A DNA stretch of 64,000 nucleotides from Actinomycetota bacterium (GCA_016278725.1 JADQBG010000006.1:62001-126000); one strand, 5' to 3'; positions 1 through 8,354 are shown, counted from the stretch's first letter. The notes: generated by a model not told the origin, from the sequence alone. Program-made: numbers and translations.

Positions 1-412
1 GGCGCGCGGTCAGCCCAGGGTCGGGAAGGAGGCCTAGGGCGAAGGTGCTGAGCGCCGCATCTGCGGATTGCTCCGGGTGGTAGCGGGTAACGTCGGACTG
101 GATCAGGGTCACATTGGTCCATCCGAATTTCTCTACCCGGCGCCGGGCCACGGCGAGCATGTCCGCGGAGAGGTCGACCCCCACGATCCTCCCCGTGGGA
201 CCCACCCGGTGCTCCAGAGCCTTGAAGTTGAGGCCCGTCCCGCAGGCCAAATCGAGAACCAAGTCTCCCCGCTTGGGCGCCAGTCTCTCCACCAGGCGGT
301 TCCGGATGTACTCCTGCAGACCGAAGGTAATCCAGGAGACGAAGGCATCGTACCGGCCGGCACCCCGGGCGTAGGTATCGAGGATCCGGCGCTCGTCTGT
401 CCCACTGATCAC
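1..412 (-). CDS. Class I SAM-dependent methyltransferase, 3' part outside the window
   Basis: The reading frame starts at a GTG (412) behind a GAGGAGG-type ribosome site and stays open to the left edge, so only about 137 N-terminal residues are seen. Motif I reads VLDLACGTGLNF (about residues 46-57), followed by a post-I acidic residue in IVGVDLSADM and by the motif LIQSDVTRY, which is the usual order for UbiE/COQ5-like small-molecule or lipid methyltransferases. The methyl acceptor cannot be told from the N-terminus. GC-rich antisense frames also run through this region but carry no motif. The family call is firm, the substrate is unknown. Confidence 0.8.
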   Translation of the reverse strand, partial: MISGTDERRILDTYARGAGRYDAFVSWITFGLQEYIRNRLVERLAPKRGDLVLDLACGTGLNFKALEHRVGPTGRIVGVDLSADMLAVARRRVEKFGWTNVTLIQSDVTRYHPEQSADAALSTFALGLLPDPGLTAR

Positions 413-599
413 AGGTCCCGCCTCCTCAGGTTGCCTTCCATTCCCATAATACTCTATACCCCCGCACCCTATGGGGAGTCGGGCGAGGAGTCCCGCCCTA
501 ACCGCAGAGGGCCGGCCGCTATCCGCGCATGCCGCGCGCCTCTCTCGGGTAGGCTAGCTACATCAAAGATAGCGACTTCCCAGATATAAGGAGAGCTTC

Positions 600-866
600 A
601 TGTCTGTATCCCTACCGCGAGCCCTGTCTGTCTTGGCTCTGGCTCTGATTCTTGTTGCGGCGATGTCCGCGGCCGCGCTGGCAGCTCCTCCGCCCGAGGG
701 CTTCGGGCAGACCGTGGCAGACAACGCCCAAGGCGTCGGCCTGGCGGACCCGGAATTCGGCAATCACGTCTCGGGTATAGCTCGGCCCGGTGGCCCGCAT
801 GACCTAGGTACCGAGCACAACCCCGGCATGCATCAAGGCATCGCGGGCTGGCACGGGGGTATGTAG
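600..866 (+). CDS. Small secreted protein of unknown function
   Basis: An 88-residue protein with an obvious signal peptide: basic start (SLPRAL), a hydrophobic core of about 20 residues and an Ala-rich cleavage zone near residue 28. The mature part is only about 60 residues, rich in Gly, His and Pro, with no cysteine and no domain I recognise. A purine-rich AAGGAGAG stretch sits just before the ATG, which supports the start, and a strong terminator follows at 942. It is a single-gene transcription unit between a divergent methyltransferase and a convergent permease. Function unknown; the signal peptide is the only secure statement. Confidence 0.6.
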   Translation: MSVSLPRALSVLALALILVAAMSAAALAAPPPEGFGQTVADNAQGVGLADPEFGNHVSGIARPGGPHDLGTEHNPGMHQGIAGWHGGM

Positions 867-941
867 CCCGAGGGACCGGTTGGTAGCCCGCGGGACCGCT
901 TGAGCTGCGGCCCAAGTCGCACCTGAAGTCGCGACGCCTTT

Positions 942-972
942 CGAGACCCCGCTCCCCGGGGTCTCGTCTTTT
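942..972 (+). terminator. Rho-independent terminator
   Basis: CGAGACCCC and GGGGTCTCG form a 9-bp stem around a 7-nt loop, followed by TCTTTT. It ends transcription of the small secreted protein gene upstream. Confidence 0.8.
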
Positions 973-997
973 CCAAAAGCGGGCGACCTCTATCCCT

Positions 998-1531
998 TCA
1001 TCGCGTTGCTCCCCGGGTCAGTCGGTGAAAGACCAGGCCGCCCGCGACTGCCAGGGCGGCGGTCCACGCGAGACCCAGGAGCAGCGCGCCGCCGGTGTCA
1101 AAAGCCGGACTGAAGGCGGAATCGACCAGCATGCGCACAGGTCCGTGCGCCGGCAGCCAGCTGCCCCAGGCCGGGGGGGAGGCGGCGAACATGACGTTCT
1201 GAGCGATTCCCACGTCGACGAAGGGGAGCAGGAACATCATGTAGAGACCCCCGACCCTCCCCAGAAGGCTGCCGACGAGCACGCCGACCAGGCCGTATTG
1301 CAGGGCGACCAGCAGGTTGGCGCCGGCGAAAGGCACCCAGGAGGCCGGCTCGAAGTCGAGGGCGGTGACGCCCAGAGACACCGCGGTGGTGAGCACGGCG
1401 GCTCCCAGGATGACTCCCAGCCGGGCGGTGAGGACCTCCCAGGTGTGGAAACCGGCCAGGGTGAGGCGGCGGTCGGCCTCCGCGGAGTTCTGCACCACGA
1501 ACATGCCGGCGAGCCCGGCGAGGAAGGCCAC
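998..1531 (-). CDS. ABC-2-type permease domain, probably N-terminally truncated
   Basis: 177 residues from a GTG start, with about five hydrophobic segments. The N-terminal part (MFVVQNSAEADRRLTLAGFH) resembles the first cytoplasmic loop of ABC-2 exporter permeases, which normally lies after the first membrane helix. The frame is still open upstream of the GTG and reads a plausible helix start (PGWPIPVAFLAG), but it soon runs into the end of the upstream gene at 1575, so the usual first helix is missing or very short. Full-length permeases of this type have about 240 residues and six helices. No ATPase gene is next to it, which leaves its substrate and activity open. It could be a decayed or split exporter component. 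Confidence 0.55.
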   Translation of the reverse strand: MAFLAGLAGMFVVQNSAEADRRLTLAGFHTWEVLTARLGVILGAAVLTTAVSLGVTALDFEPASWVPFAGANLLVALQYGLVGVLVGSLLGRVGGLYMMFLLPFVDVGIAQNVMFAASPPAWGSWLPAHGPVRMLVDSAFSPAFDTGGALLLGLAWTAALAVAGGLVFHRLTRGATR

Positions 1532-1574
1532 GGGGATCGGCCAGCCGGGGAGTGGTGCGGCCGTGCGGGCGGGG

Positions 1575-2213
1575 TCAGACCCGACTGACGGCGGCGGCGA
1601 TCGCCCGGATCTCGGACTCGTTCTCGAGACGGCCCTGCACGACGACTTCGACCGCGTCGTCGGCGTGGACCGGGATGTTCAGATAATCGCCTACGACCGT
1701 CTCCGTCTCGGCGTTCGGGGGCCGGTCCCAACTGGAGAGGCCGGTCAGCGAGGCGGGGACGCGGGCAGTCAGAGTGATCAGGTCGCCCACGTAGCCCGAG
1801 TTGCCGTGGGTATAGCCAACCCGATAGAAGACGCCAGGCCGCAGGGCGGGATTGCGGAACACCGCCTCACCCGTGCCGTCTCGGGCGGGGTCGGGTTCGT
1901 AAGGGGCCGGGGCCCAGCCTGCGGGCAGACGGGTGGGCAGAAAGACCGGAAGGGAACCGTCCAGCTCGTCGGCCAGGATCTCCCGGAGCTCCTCCTGGGA
2001 CGGCACCTCGCCTTTGTTCCCGAAGGCAGTGCGGTAAAGGGCCTTTAAGCTCCCGCTGCGGGCCAGGCCCGGGAGGGTGCCGACGGCGAGGCCGCCCAGA
2101 GCCAGAAGCAGACCGCGGCGGCTGAAGCGCGCGGGCGGGGCGATCGTCCGGCCGGCCGGGTGGGAAGCCGCCGGGTCTTCTGCTTCAGAAGGACGGGAGC
2201 TGCGCTCGTTCAA
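1575..2213 (-). CDS. Tat-type secreted or anchored protein of unknown function
   Basis: I place the start at TTG 2213 because GGAGGA lies 7 bases upstream; no such site accompanies the upstream alternatives. The 212-residue product has a twin-arginine motif (SRRGLLLALGG, about residues 31-41) followed by a hydrophobic core and then a soluble domain of about 150 residues. The domain contains FLPTRLPAGW and a C-terminal segment ending ESEIRAIAAAVSRV, a pattern common to small extracytoplasmic proteins of unknown function (DUF4367-like arrangement). The twin Arg suggests export in folded form. It is directly upstream of the permease fragment and reads into it. Function not assigned. Confidence 0.6.
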   Translation of the reverse strand: MNERSSRPSEAEDPAASHPAGRTIAPPARFSRRGLLLALGGLAVGTLPGLARSGSLKALYRTAFGNKGEVPSQEELREILADELDGSLPVFLPTRLPAGWAPAPYEPDPARDGTGEAVFRNPALRPGVFYRVGYTHGNSGYVGDLITLTARVPASLTGLSSWDRPPNAETETVVGDYLNIPVHADDAVEVVVQGRLENESEIRAIAAAVSRV

Positions 2214-2288
2214 GGCCGGTTCCTCCGCGGGGCAGACGCGTGGCTGACGGATCGAGAGCCTTACTACCCAAGCTCGCCTCGAGGTAAC

Positions 2289-2383
2289 ACACGCCGGGCG
2301 CGACACGCCCCGGGCGCGATACACGCCGGCCGCGATACGCCCGTGGCGCGACACAGGTCGGGCACGATACGCCCGTGGCGCGC
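2289..2383. repeat. Degenerate 14-18-bp tandem repeat
   Basis: About six irregular copies of an ACACGCC..GGGCGCGAT-like unit, two of them sharing GATACGCCCGTGGCGCG exactly. The array fills the gap between the Tat-type gene and the PHO box of the pst operon. It has no spacers of constant length and is not a CRISPR. Confidence 0.6.
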
Positions 2384-2448
2384 TTTAACCTCGTGTTAAC
2401 CCGGGTTTACGACTCGTTCACGCCGCCCCCAATCCCTCTTGCTAGGAT
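2384..2448 (+). promoter_or_regulatory. PHO box and promoter of the pst operon
   Basis: Four half-sites in phase: TTTAACC (2384), GTTAACC (2395), GTTTACG (2405) and GTTCACG (2416). Spacing is 11, 10 and 11 bases, the arrangement of actinobacterial PhoP direct-repeat units (consensus GTTCACC every 11 nt). A TAGGAT -10 element lies at 2443-2448, so the last repeat takes the place of the -35 box, as in activated Pho promoters. The pstS start is about 95 bases downstream. The repeats are seen directly; binding by a PhoP/RegX3-type regulator is inference from the family. Confidence 0.75.
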
Positions 2449-2542
2449 CCGGTGCAGACGGCTGGAGCTTCCCCCGCGGAGCAGCCGAAACGGGCACAGG
2501 GTGTGCCCGCTAATAAGGAATGAGAGAGAAGGAGATGACCGA

Positions 2543-3685
2543 ATGACCGACAAGAAAAGGCGGCCCGTTTTCAGCTTACTGTTGGCCGGGTTGCTCGTCT
2601 TGATGGCGCTTGCTCTCGCGGCCTGCGGCGACAGCGAGCCGAGGACGGCCGACCAGGCCTCCGGCTCGGACACGAGCGAGGCAGCCACGAGCGATACAGG
2701 CGGAGAATCCACCACCGGCGAACTGAGCGCCTCCCTGGACGGCGCGGGCGCCACCTTCCCCGAGCCCCTCTACCTCGAGTGGATCGGCGAGTACACCAAC
2801 ACCGTGCAGCCAGGCGTGAGCATCAACTACCAGGGGATCGGCTCGGGCGGCGGCATCGAGCAGTTCACTCAGCAGACCGTTGACTTCGGCGCCAGCGACG
2901 CTCCGATGAAGGACGAAGAGCTGCAGGCGGCCCAAGAGGCCTGGGGCGCGGAGATCTTCCACATTCCCACCGTGTTCGGAGCGGTATCGCTCGCCTACAA
3001 CCTCGAGGGCGTGGATAGCCTCCAGCTGACCCCCGAGGTGCTTGCCGGTATCTTCCTGGGTGAGATCACCAACTGGAATGCCCCCGCGATCGCCGCGGCC
3101 AACGAGGGCACCGAGTTGCCCGACCAGGCCATTCAGGTGGTCCACCGCTCGGATTCCTCGGGAACCACGAATATCTTCACCGGTTACATGGCCCAGATTT
3201 CCGATACCTGGGACAGCCAGGTCGGCGCGGGCAAGACGGTGGAGTGGCCGGTGGGAGTCGGCGGTCAGGGCAACGACGGCGTCGCCGCCGTGATCCAGCA
3301 GCAGTCCGGCAGCATCGGCTACGTGGAACTCTCCTACGCTCTGGAATCCGGTCTGCCCGTGGCCAGCCTGCAGAACGCGGCCGGTAACTTCATCGAGCCC
3401 ACTCTGGACTCTACCGCGGCGGCCGCAGAAGGCGTGGAGTTCCCCGCCGACCTGCGCTTCTCCGTCAGCAACAGCGACTCTCCCCAGGCCTACCCCATCG
3501 TGGGTGCCACCTGGATCTTGGTCGCGAGCAGCGGCTACGAGCCGGATGCCGCCGCGGCGCTTCGGGACTTCCTCACCTGGTCGCTGACCGAGGGCGACGC
3601 CCTCGCCCGCGACCTCAATTACGCTCCCGTGCCCCAGAACCTCGAAGACCTAGCCTTGCAGAAGGTCGATGCAATCACAGGCTAA
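2543..3685 (+). CDS. pstS: Phosphate ABC transporter substrate-binding lipoprotein PstS
   Basis: Periplasmic-type phosphate receptor of the PstSCAB importer. The start at ATG 2543 is fixed by AAGGAG at 2529-2534 and by the lipoprotein signal MTDKKRRP + hydrophobic core + LAAC with Cys28 as the lipidated residue. A Ser/Thr/Glu-rich linker (about 30-62) leads into the phosphate-binding fold: GAGATFPEPLY (about 67-77), GSGGGIEQF (about 100-108) and SDSSGTTNIF in the second lobe, the typical phosphate-contact segments. 380 residues is normal for the family. The gene overlaps pstC by 17 bases and sits behind a PHO box, so phosphate starvation control is expected. Confidence 0.96.
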   Translation: MTDKKRRPVFSLLLAGLLVLMALALAACGDSEPRTADQASGSDTSEAATSDTGGESTTGELSASLDGAGATFPEPLYLEWIGEYTNTVQPGVSINYQGIGSGGGIEQFTQQTVDFGASDAPMKDEELQAAQEAWGAEIFHIPTVFGAVSLAYNLEGVDSLQLTPEVLAGIFLGEITNWNAPAIAAANEGTELPDQAIQVVHRSDSSGTTNIFTGYMAQISDTWDSQVGAGKTVEWPVGVGGQGNDGVAAVIQQQSGSIGYVELSYALESGLPVASLQNAAGNFIEPTLDSTAAAAEGVEFPADLRFSVSNSDSPQAYPIVGATWILVASSGYEPDAAAALRDFLTWSLTEGDALARDLNYAPVPQNLEDLALQKVDAITG

Positions 3686-4640
3686 GCCTCTGGGCGACAT
3701 AGCGGGGGGGATCGCCCCCGTTCCCATCGAGAACCGCAAGGGAGTCGGCCGCAGGGCCGATTCCCTGTTCTCCGTCGTGGCGGCGCTCTCCGGTTCGCTG
3801 GTGCTGCTCATCCTGGCCTTCATGGTGTTGAGCACCACGAACACCGCCCTCCCCATCTTCCGGGCCGAGGGCATCTCCTTCGTCACCAGTTCCGACTGGC
3901 ACCCCGCGAACGGCGACTACGGCATTCTGGCCTTCATCTACGGCACTCTGGTCACCTCGGCGATCGCGCTGGTGATCGCCGTCCCCATCAGCCTGGGCAT
4001 CGCCATCTACCTGGTGGAGGTGGCGCCGCGCTGGATCAAGGGGCCGATCACCTATCTGGTCGATCTGCTCGCCGCCGTGCCCAGCGTGGTCTACGGGCTG
4101 TGGGGCGTCTTCGTCCTGCTGCCCCTCTTCCTGCAGCCGGCGGCCGAGCTTCTCTCCAGCGTTCTAGGTTTCATCCCGATCTTTGCCGGACCGCCCTCGG
4201 GCCTCTCCTACTTTGGGGCCGGGGTGGTGCTGGCCGTCATGATCGTGCCCATCATCAGCGCCCTCTCCCGGGAGATCATCCAGACCGTGCCCGACGACGA
4301 CCGCTACGCCGCCTACGCGCTGGGCGCCACCCGCTGGGAGATGATTCGCGGGGCGGTGCTGCCCCGAGGCCGCGCCGGTATCGTCGGCGCCGTGATGCTG
4401 GGCCTCGGCCGGGCCTTGGGCGAGACCATCGCCGTCGCCCTGCTGGTCGGCTCGGCCACCACCATCAACACCTCGGTGGTCCGTCCCGGCTACTCCATGG
4501 CCGCGGTCATCGCCAACCAGTTTCAGGAGGCCTCGGGCGATCACATCAAAGCGCTGGTGGCGGTGGGCGTGGTGCTCTTTGCCATCACCATCATCGTCAA
4601 CATCGGCGCCCGGCTGATCGTTTGGAGGATGGCGGATTGA
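3669..4640 (+). CDS. pstC: Phosphate ABC transporter permease PstC
   Basis: One of the two membrane subunits of the phosphate importer. 323 residues with six predicted helices; the first follows a cytoplasmic N-terminus of about 32 residues, and the EAA loop that docks the ATPase reads ALGATRWEMIRGAVLP before the last two helices. A long extracytoplasmic loop after helix 1 (ADWHP-like region) is typical of PstC. It starts inside the 3' end of pstS and its stop overlaps the pstA start, so translation is coupled through the operon. Confidence 0.95.
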   Translation: MQSQAKPLGDIAGGIAPVPIENRKGVGRRADSLFSVVAALSGSLVLLILAFMVLSTTNTALPIFRAEGISFVTSSDWHPANGDYGILAFIYGTLVTSAIALVIAVPISLGIAIYLVEVAPRWIKGPITYLVDLLAAVPSVVYGLWGVFVLLPLFLQPAAELLSSVLGFIPIFAGPPSGLSYFGAGVVLAVMIVPIISALSREIIQTVPDDDRYAAYALGATRWEMIRGAVLPRGRAGIVGAVMLGLGRALGETIAVALLVGSATTINTSVVRPGYSMAAVIANQFQEASGDHIKALVAVGVVLFAITIIVNIGARLIVWRMAD

Positions 4641-5506
4641 ACCTGGAGATCAACAGCTCCCGCCCCTCCGCGCGGCGGCTCTGGACCAATCGCGTGGCCA
4701 CCGCTGGGATGGCCGTCGCCGTGGCCCTTGCCCTCATCCCGGTGGGGTTGATTCTGTATTACATCACCAAGAACGGACTGGCCGCCATGAGCTGGGGGTT
4801 CCTGACGGAGCCCACGCCCTTCACCTTCCGCCGGCCGGGTGGAGGCTTTCTCAACGGGCTGATCGGCACGGCCATCATGGTGGCCCTCGCCACCGCCGCC
4901 TCCGTGCCCCTGGGCATCCTGGCCGCCATCTATCTGGAGGAGTACGGAAAGCGGGGCTGGCTGGCCCAACTCGTCCGCTTCTTCTCCGATGTTATGACCG
5001 GGGTGCCCTCGGTGTTCGTGGGCCTCTTCGTCTACACCGCCTTCGTGCTGCCCTTCGGCTTCGGGGCGATCATGGGCGCCGGGGCCCTCGCCATCATCAT
5101 GCTGCCCATCGTCATCCGTTCGGCGGAGGAGATGCTCAAGCTGGTGCCCCTCGAACTCAAGCATGCCAGCTTCGCCCTGGGGGCCAGCAAGTCGCAGACG
5201 GTGCTGCGGGTGGTGCTGCCCTCGGCGCTGCCGGGGATCACCACGGGGGTCCTTTTGGCGGTGGCCCGGGCCGCGGGGGAGACCGCTCCGCTCATTCTGA
5301 CCGCGCTGGGCTCGCTCAAGGTCACCACCGCGCTGATCGGCGAACCGATTTCGGCGCTCCCGCTCCTGATTTTCGACGGCGCCCGGAACCCCTTCGCCGC
5401 CGGGCAGGAGCGCGCCTGGGCGGGGGCTCTCGAGCTACTCGCCCTGGTTTTGATATTCACGCTGTTGGCCCGTATCGTGGCCGCGAGGAGTAAGATTTCG
5501 CGATGA
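4637..5506 (+). CDS. pstA: Phosphate ABC transporter permease PstA
   Basis: Second membrane subunit, 289 residues. I choose TTG 4637, which overlaps the pstC stop codon (TTGA) and has GGAGG at 4623-4627. Hydrophobic helices begin at about residue 25; the EAA loop reads [22 protein letters not shown], followed by [14 protein letters not shown], both diagnostic for PstA. The stop overlaps the pstB start by four bases (ATGA). An upstream in-frame extension to about 4100 exists but is antisense-like shadow of pstC and is not used. Confidence 0.94.
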   Translation: MNLEINSSRPSARRLWTNRVATAGMAVAVALALIPVGLILYYITKNGLAAMSWGFLTEPTPFTFRRPGGGFLNGLIGTAIMVALATAASVPLGILAAIYLEEYGKRGWLAQLVRFFSDVMTGVPSVFVGLFVYTAFVLPFGFGAIMGAGALAIIMLPIVIRSAEEMLKLVPLELKHASFALGASKSQTVLRVVLPSALPGITTGVLLAVARAAGETAPLILTALGSLKVTTALIGEPISALPLLIFDGARNPFAAGQERAWAGALELLALVLIFTLLARIVAARSKISR

Positions 5507-6381
5507 ACCCTTCATCCACCTCATCCACCCGTGAGCGCGAGGAGACCGGGCTGCCGATGGTGCCCGAGGCCGCGGAGCCGGTCGAAGAGCATAAGACTTC
5601 GACCTCGGCGGTCTTCACCATCCGGGACCTCTCCGTCTACTACGGGGGCAACATCGCCCTCAAAGATGTCAGCCTGGACATCAGGCCCCGGGAGATCACC
5701 GCGATCATCGGGCCCTCCGGCTGCGGCAAGAGTACCTTCATCCGCTGCCTGAACCGCATGAACGACCTGATCCCGGGAGCCACGGTCACCGGCGAGGTGC
5801 TCTACCACGGGCAGAACATCTACGCTCCCGACGTTGACCCGGTTGCGGTGCGCCGCCGCATCGGCATGGTCTTTCAGCGCCCCAACCCCTTCCCCAAGTC
5901 GGTCTACGACAACATCGCCTTCGGTCCGCGCATCAACGGCTTCAAAGGCAACCTGGACGAGCTGGTGGAGAACTCCCTGCGCGCGGCCGCCCTCTGGGAA
6001 GAGGTCAAGGACAAGCTGAAGAAGAGCGCCCTCAACCTCTCCGGCGGTCAGCAGCAGCGGCTCTGCATCGCCCGCGCCATCGCCGTCGAGCCCGACGTCA
6101 TCCTCATGGACGAGCCCGCCTCGGCGCTCGACCCCATCGCCACCGTGCGCATCGAGGACCTGATGCAGGAACTGAAGAAGCAGTACGCCATCATCATCGT
6201 CACCCACAACATGCAGCAGGCCGCGCGGGTTTCGGAGCGCACCGCCTTCCTCTACACCGAGGTGGACGAGGAGACTTCCAACCGGTGGGGAATTCTGGTG
6301 GAGCATGGTGAAACCGGGTTGATCTTCACCCGGCCCAAAGACAAGCGGACCGAGGACTACGTCTCCGGCCGCTTCGGCTAG
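5503..6381 (+). CDS. pstB: Phosphate ABC transporter ATP-binding protein PstB
   Basis: ATPase of the phosphate importer. Walker [10 protein letters not shown] (70-78), Q-loop [11 protein letters not shown] (about 123-133), ABC signature LSGGQQQ (179-185), Walker [13 protein letters not shown] (199-210) and switch His in [10 protein letters not shown]. An N-terminal extension of about 35 Ser/Glu-rich residues precedes the first strand ([13 protein letters not shown]), longer than in most PstB proteins. The C-terminus [11 protein letters not shown] is the normal PstB ending. It overlaps pstA by four bases. Confidence 0.96.
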   Translation: MNPSSTSSTREREETGLPMVPEAAEPVEEHKTSTSAVFTIRDLSVYYGGNIALKDVSLDIRPREITAIIGPSGCGKSTFIRCLNRMNDLIPGATVTGEVLYHGQNIYAPDVDPVAVRRRIGMVFQRPNPFPKSVYDNIAFGPRINGFKGNLDELVENSLRAAALWEEVKDKLKKSALNLSGGQQQRLCIARAIAVEPDVILMDEPASALDPIATVRIEDLMQELKKQYAIIIVTHNMQQAARVSERTAFLYTEVDEETSNRWGILVEHGETGLIFTRPKDKRTEDYVSGRFG

Positions 6382-6390
6382 ACGTGCGCG

Positions 6391-6430
6391 GCGAGCTGAT
6401 AAGAGCTGAGAAGAGCTGAGGAGAGCTGAT
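6391..6430 (+). repeat. Four 10-bp tandem repeats at the phoU start
   Basis: Units GCGAGCTGAT, AAGAGCTGAG, AAGAGCTGAG and GAGAGCTGAT follow each other without gaps between the pstB stop and the phoU start. The ATG of phoU (6429) is formed at the end of the last unit and the only ribosome-binding sequence (GAGGAGAG, 6418-6425) lies within the third and fourth units. Change in copy number would alter translation initiation. Confidence 0.7.
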
Positions 6431-7073
6431 GCGAGAGCAGTTTCGGAAAGAGTTGGATCGGCTGGACCAGGACCTGGTGCGGATGGCGGGGCTGGTCGAG
6501 GACGCCATCGAGAACGCGCTGCTGGCTCTTTCTGAGTGCGACCTGGAGCGGGCCGAGCGGGTCAAGCAGGGCGACGACGCCATCGACGACATGTTTCTGG
6601 ACATCGAACAGCGGGCGCTTTCGCTGCTGGCTCAGCAGCAGCCGGTGGCGGGTGACCTGCGTCTGATCATGGCCATCGTGCTCAATCTGAACGATCTGGA
6701 GCGTTCGGGCGACCTCGCCTACAACGTGGCCGACTTGGTGCAGAAGGATCTACCCATCGTGCGCCACAAGGCCATCAACGCCTTGATCTACGAGTTGGGC
6801 ATCTCGGCCAAGAAGCTGCTGGGCAAATCGCTGGACGCTTGGTCGGCGAAGGACGTCAAGCTGGCGGCGGAGATCGACGAGTTGGACGACGCGGTCGACG
6901 ACCTCTACGCGCAGTTGCTCAAGGAACTCTTCCAGTTGGAGGGCGTGACCCTGGAACTTGCGCTCAATCTGGTGCTCGTCGGCCGCTATTTCGAGCGGAT
7001 CGCGGACCACGCGGTCAACATCGCTGAGCGCATCCAGTATTACGTCACCGGTGACCTGGCCCACCTGGGCTAG
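6429..7073 (+). CDS. phoU: PhoU-type phosphate signalling protein
   Basis: 214-residue all-helical protein with two PhoU repeats: REQFRKELDRLDQDLVRMAGLVEDAI (N-terminal) and a second copy beginning near residue 120 (AEIDELDDAVDDLYAQLLKEL). Conserved acidic/metal-binding type motifs are QGDDAIDDMFLDIE and the C-terminal YFERIADHAVNIAERI. PhoU couples the PstSCAB transporter to the PhoR-type sensor and represses the Pho response when phosphate is plentiful. It is last in the pst operon; no phoR/phoP pair is in the window. Confidence 0.94.
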   Translation: MREQFRKELDRLDQDLVRMAGLVEDAIENALLALSECDLERAERVKQGDDAIDDMFLDIEQRALSLLAQQQPVAGDLRLIMAIVLNLNDLERSGDLAYNVADLVQKDLPIVRHKAINALIYELGISAKKLLGKSLDAWSAKDVKLAAEIDELDDAVDDLYAQLLKELFQLEGVTLELALNLVLVGRYFERIADHAVNIAERIQYYVTGDLAHLG

Positions 7074-7118
7074 TGCTAAGATGAACCATTAACCGTTTTT
7101 AGGCGAGGATCTATCTGA

Positions 7119-7862
7119 ATGATGTCTTATCCGCGCGTCATGACAATCATCTCAGGGGCGGCTGCTTCGGCGGTCGCCTTCTACTTGATGACCCGCTCCG
7201 GCTGGGCGGGAACCGTGCTGGGCGCCGCTCTCTGGTCGGCGGTCTACACCTCCATCTCGCACTACTTCGGCCACGGCCTGGAGGGAGCGAGCAAATGGTG
7301 GCAGGTCAAGAAGGGCGGCGTGGTCGAGGACGAGGACCTCTTACCCCAGTCCGCGGCCGACTCGGAGGCTGCTCCGACGGTGGTCATGACCGCTGGGGAG
7401 GCGACTCCCGATAAAGCCGGCGGGCCGGCGATGGCGGGAGCTTCACGCGGGCTTCCCCGTCCCCTGATGCTGGCTCAGCGCTGGGCGCCGGTCGGGCTCT
7501 CCGTGGCGGCTCTGGCGGTCAGCGCCGCGCTTTTCGCCTGGCAGCAGCCGGAAGAGCGGGTGGTCGTGACCGAGCGGGTGGTCGAGCAGCCGGTGATCAA
7601 GGAACGGGTGATCGTAAAGAAAGAGACCACCACGGTCACCGTGCGGGTGCCGGGGCCGTTGGTCAACCCTGCGAATCTCGCCGCGTCGACGACCCCGACC
7701 ACGGCGGCCACGGGTCAGCAGACGGTCACCACGGAGCAGCCGCCATCGACCACGCCGACCACCGAGCCCTCGACCGCCACCACCACGCCTTCTACCACGG
7801 TGACGACCGCGCCGGCGGCGCCGCCCACCACGGCGGCCCCGGCGACTCCCCCGGCCGGGTAA
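7119..7862 (+). CDS. Two-helix membrane protein with a Thr/Pro-rich tail, unknown
   Basis: 247 residues. Hydrophobic segments at about 8-25/32-50 and 121-140, a charged middle part with VVEDEDLLPQ, then VVVTERVVEQPVIKERVIV (a short Val/Glu/Arg-rich repetitive strand) and a C-terminal tail of about 75 residues made almost only of Thr, Pro, Ala and Ser. Such tails in actinobacteria usually span or decorate the cell wall, so the tail is probably outside. Start: two adjacent ATGs (7119 and 7122) with GCGAGGAT upstream. No known domain. It follows phoU by 45 bases but may have its own promoter. Confidence 0.6.
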   Translation: MMSYPRVMTIISGAAASAVAFYLMTRSGWAGTVLGAALWSAVYTSISHYFGHGLEGASKWWQVKKGGVVEDEDLLPQSAADSEAAPTVVMTAGEATPDKAGGPAMAGASRGLPRPLMLAQRWAPVGLSVAALAVSAALFAWQQPEERVVVTERVVEQPVIKERVIVKKETTTVTVRVPGPLVNPANLAASTTPTTAATGQQTVTTEQPPSTTPTTEPSTATTTPSTTVTTAPAAPPTTAAPATPPAG

Positions 7863-7904
7863 GCTGGCGGATCGGGCCGATGGGGCCGGTCCCGTTTGCC
7901 TGCG

Positions 7905-8046
7905 AGCATCGGAAATGGGGTGCGCATCGGGAGTGGTCTCGCATCCGAGGCGGGGTAGGCATCGGAGGCGGTGCGCATCGGGAAATGGGGTGCGCGGCGG
8001 GAGTGGTCGCGCATCGGGAATGGGGTGCGAGCGGGGTGCGCATCGG
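7905..8046. repeat. Irregular GCATCGGGA/AATGGGGTGCG repeat cluster
   Basis: At least five partial copies of GCATCGG(G)A and three of AATGGGGTGCG are interleaved in 140 bases, for example CGGGAAATGGGGTGCG at about 7978 and CGGGAATGGGGTGCG at about 8014. Spacing is not constant. The cluster lies between the Thr-rich membrane protein and the NifU-like gene and carries no convincing reading frame. Confidence 0.55.
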
Positions 8047-8129
8047 TTTCCAAATGTGAGAAAATGGACAGGATTAGTATGGATTCGGACGTGGCCCGAA
8101 AGTGGGAGCGTCAGAGGAGGGAATTTTCC

Positions 8130-8354
8130 ATGAAGGAACGAGTAGAACAGGCCCTGGAACACGTACGTCCGGCGCTGCAGAACGACGGCGGCGACGTCGA
8201 GTTGGTTTCCGTCGACGAGGATTCCGGCGTGGTGCACGTTCGGCTGGTGGGCGCCTGCGGCGGCTGCCCCATGTCGCAGATGACGCTGAAGTCGGGTATC
8301 GAGCGGGTGCTCATGCAGGCCGTTCCCGAAGTCACCTCGGTGGAGTCCGTTTAG
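8130..8354 (+). CDS. NifU C-terminal domain (Nfu-type) Fe-S cluster scaffold
   Basis: A single-domain 74-residue Nfu protein, which carries and hands over Fe-S clusters in the cytoplasm. The motif GACGGCPMSQMTLK has the two cluster cysteines Cys43 and Cys46, and the N-terminal helix/strand pattern (ERVEQALEHVRPALQNDGGDVELV) is the family hallmark. The start at 8130 is set by AGAGGAGGG eight to ten bases upstream; the frame can be extended upstream into the repeat cluster but this has no motif. A strong terminator follows, so it is probably transcribed alone. Confidence 0.93.
   Translation: MKERVEQALEHVRPALQNDGGDVELVSVDEDSGVVHVRLVGACGGCPMSQMTLKSGIERVLMQAVPEVTSVESV

Noticed and set aside
7905-8046. 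CRISPR array
   Set aside because: Repeat words are short, uneven and without constant spacers; no cas gene in the window. The array at 2289-2383 was rejected for the same reasons.
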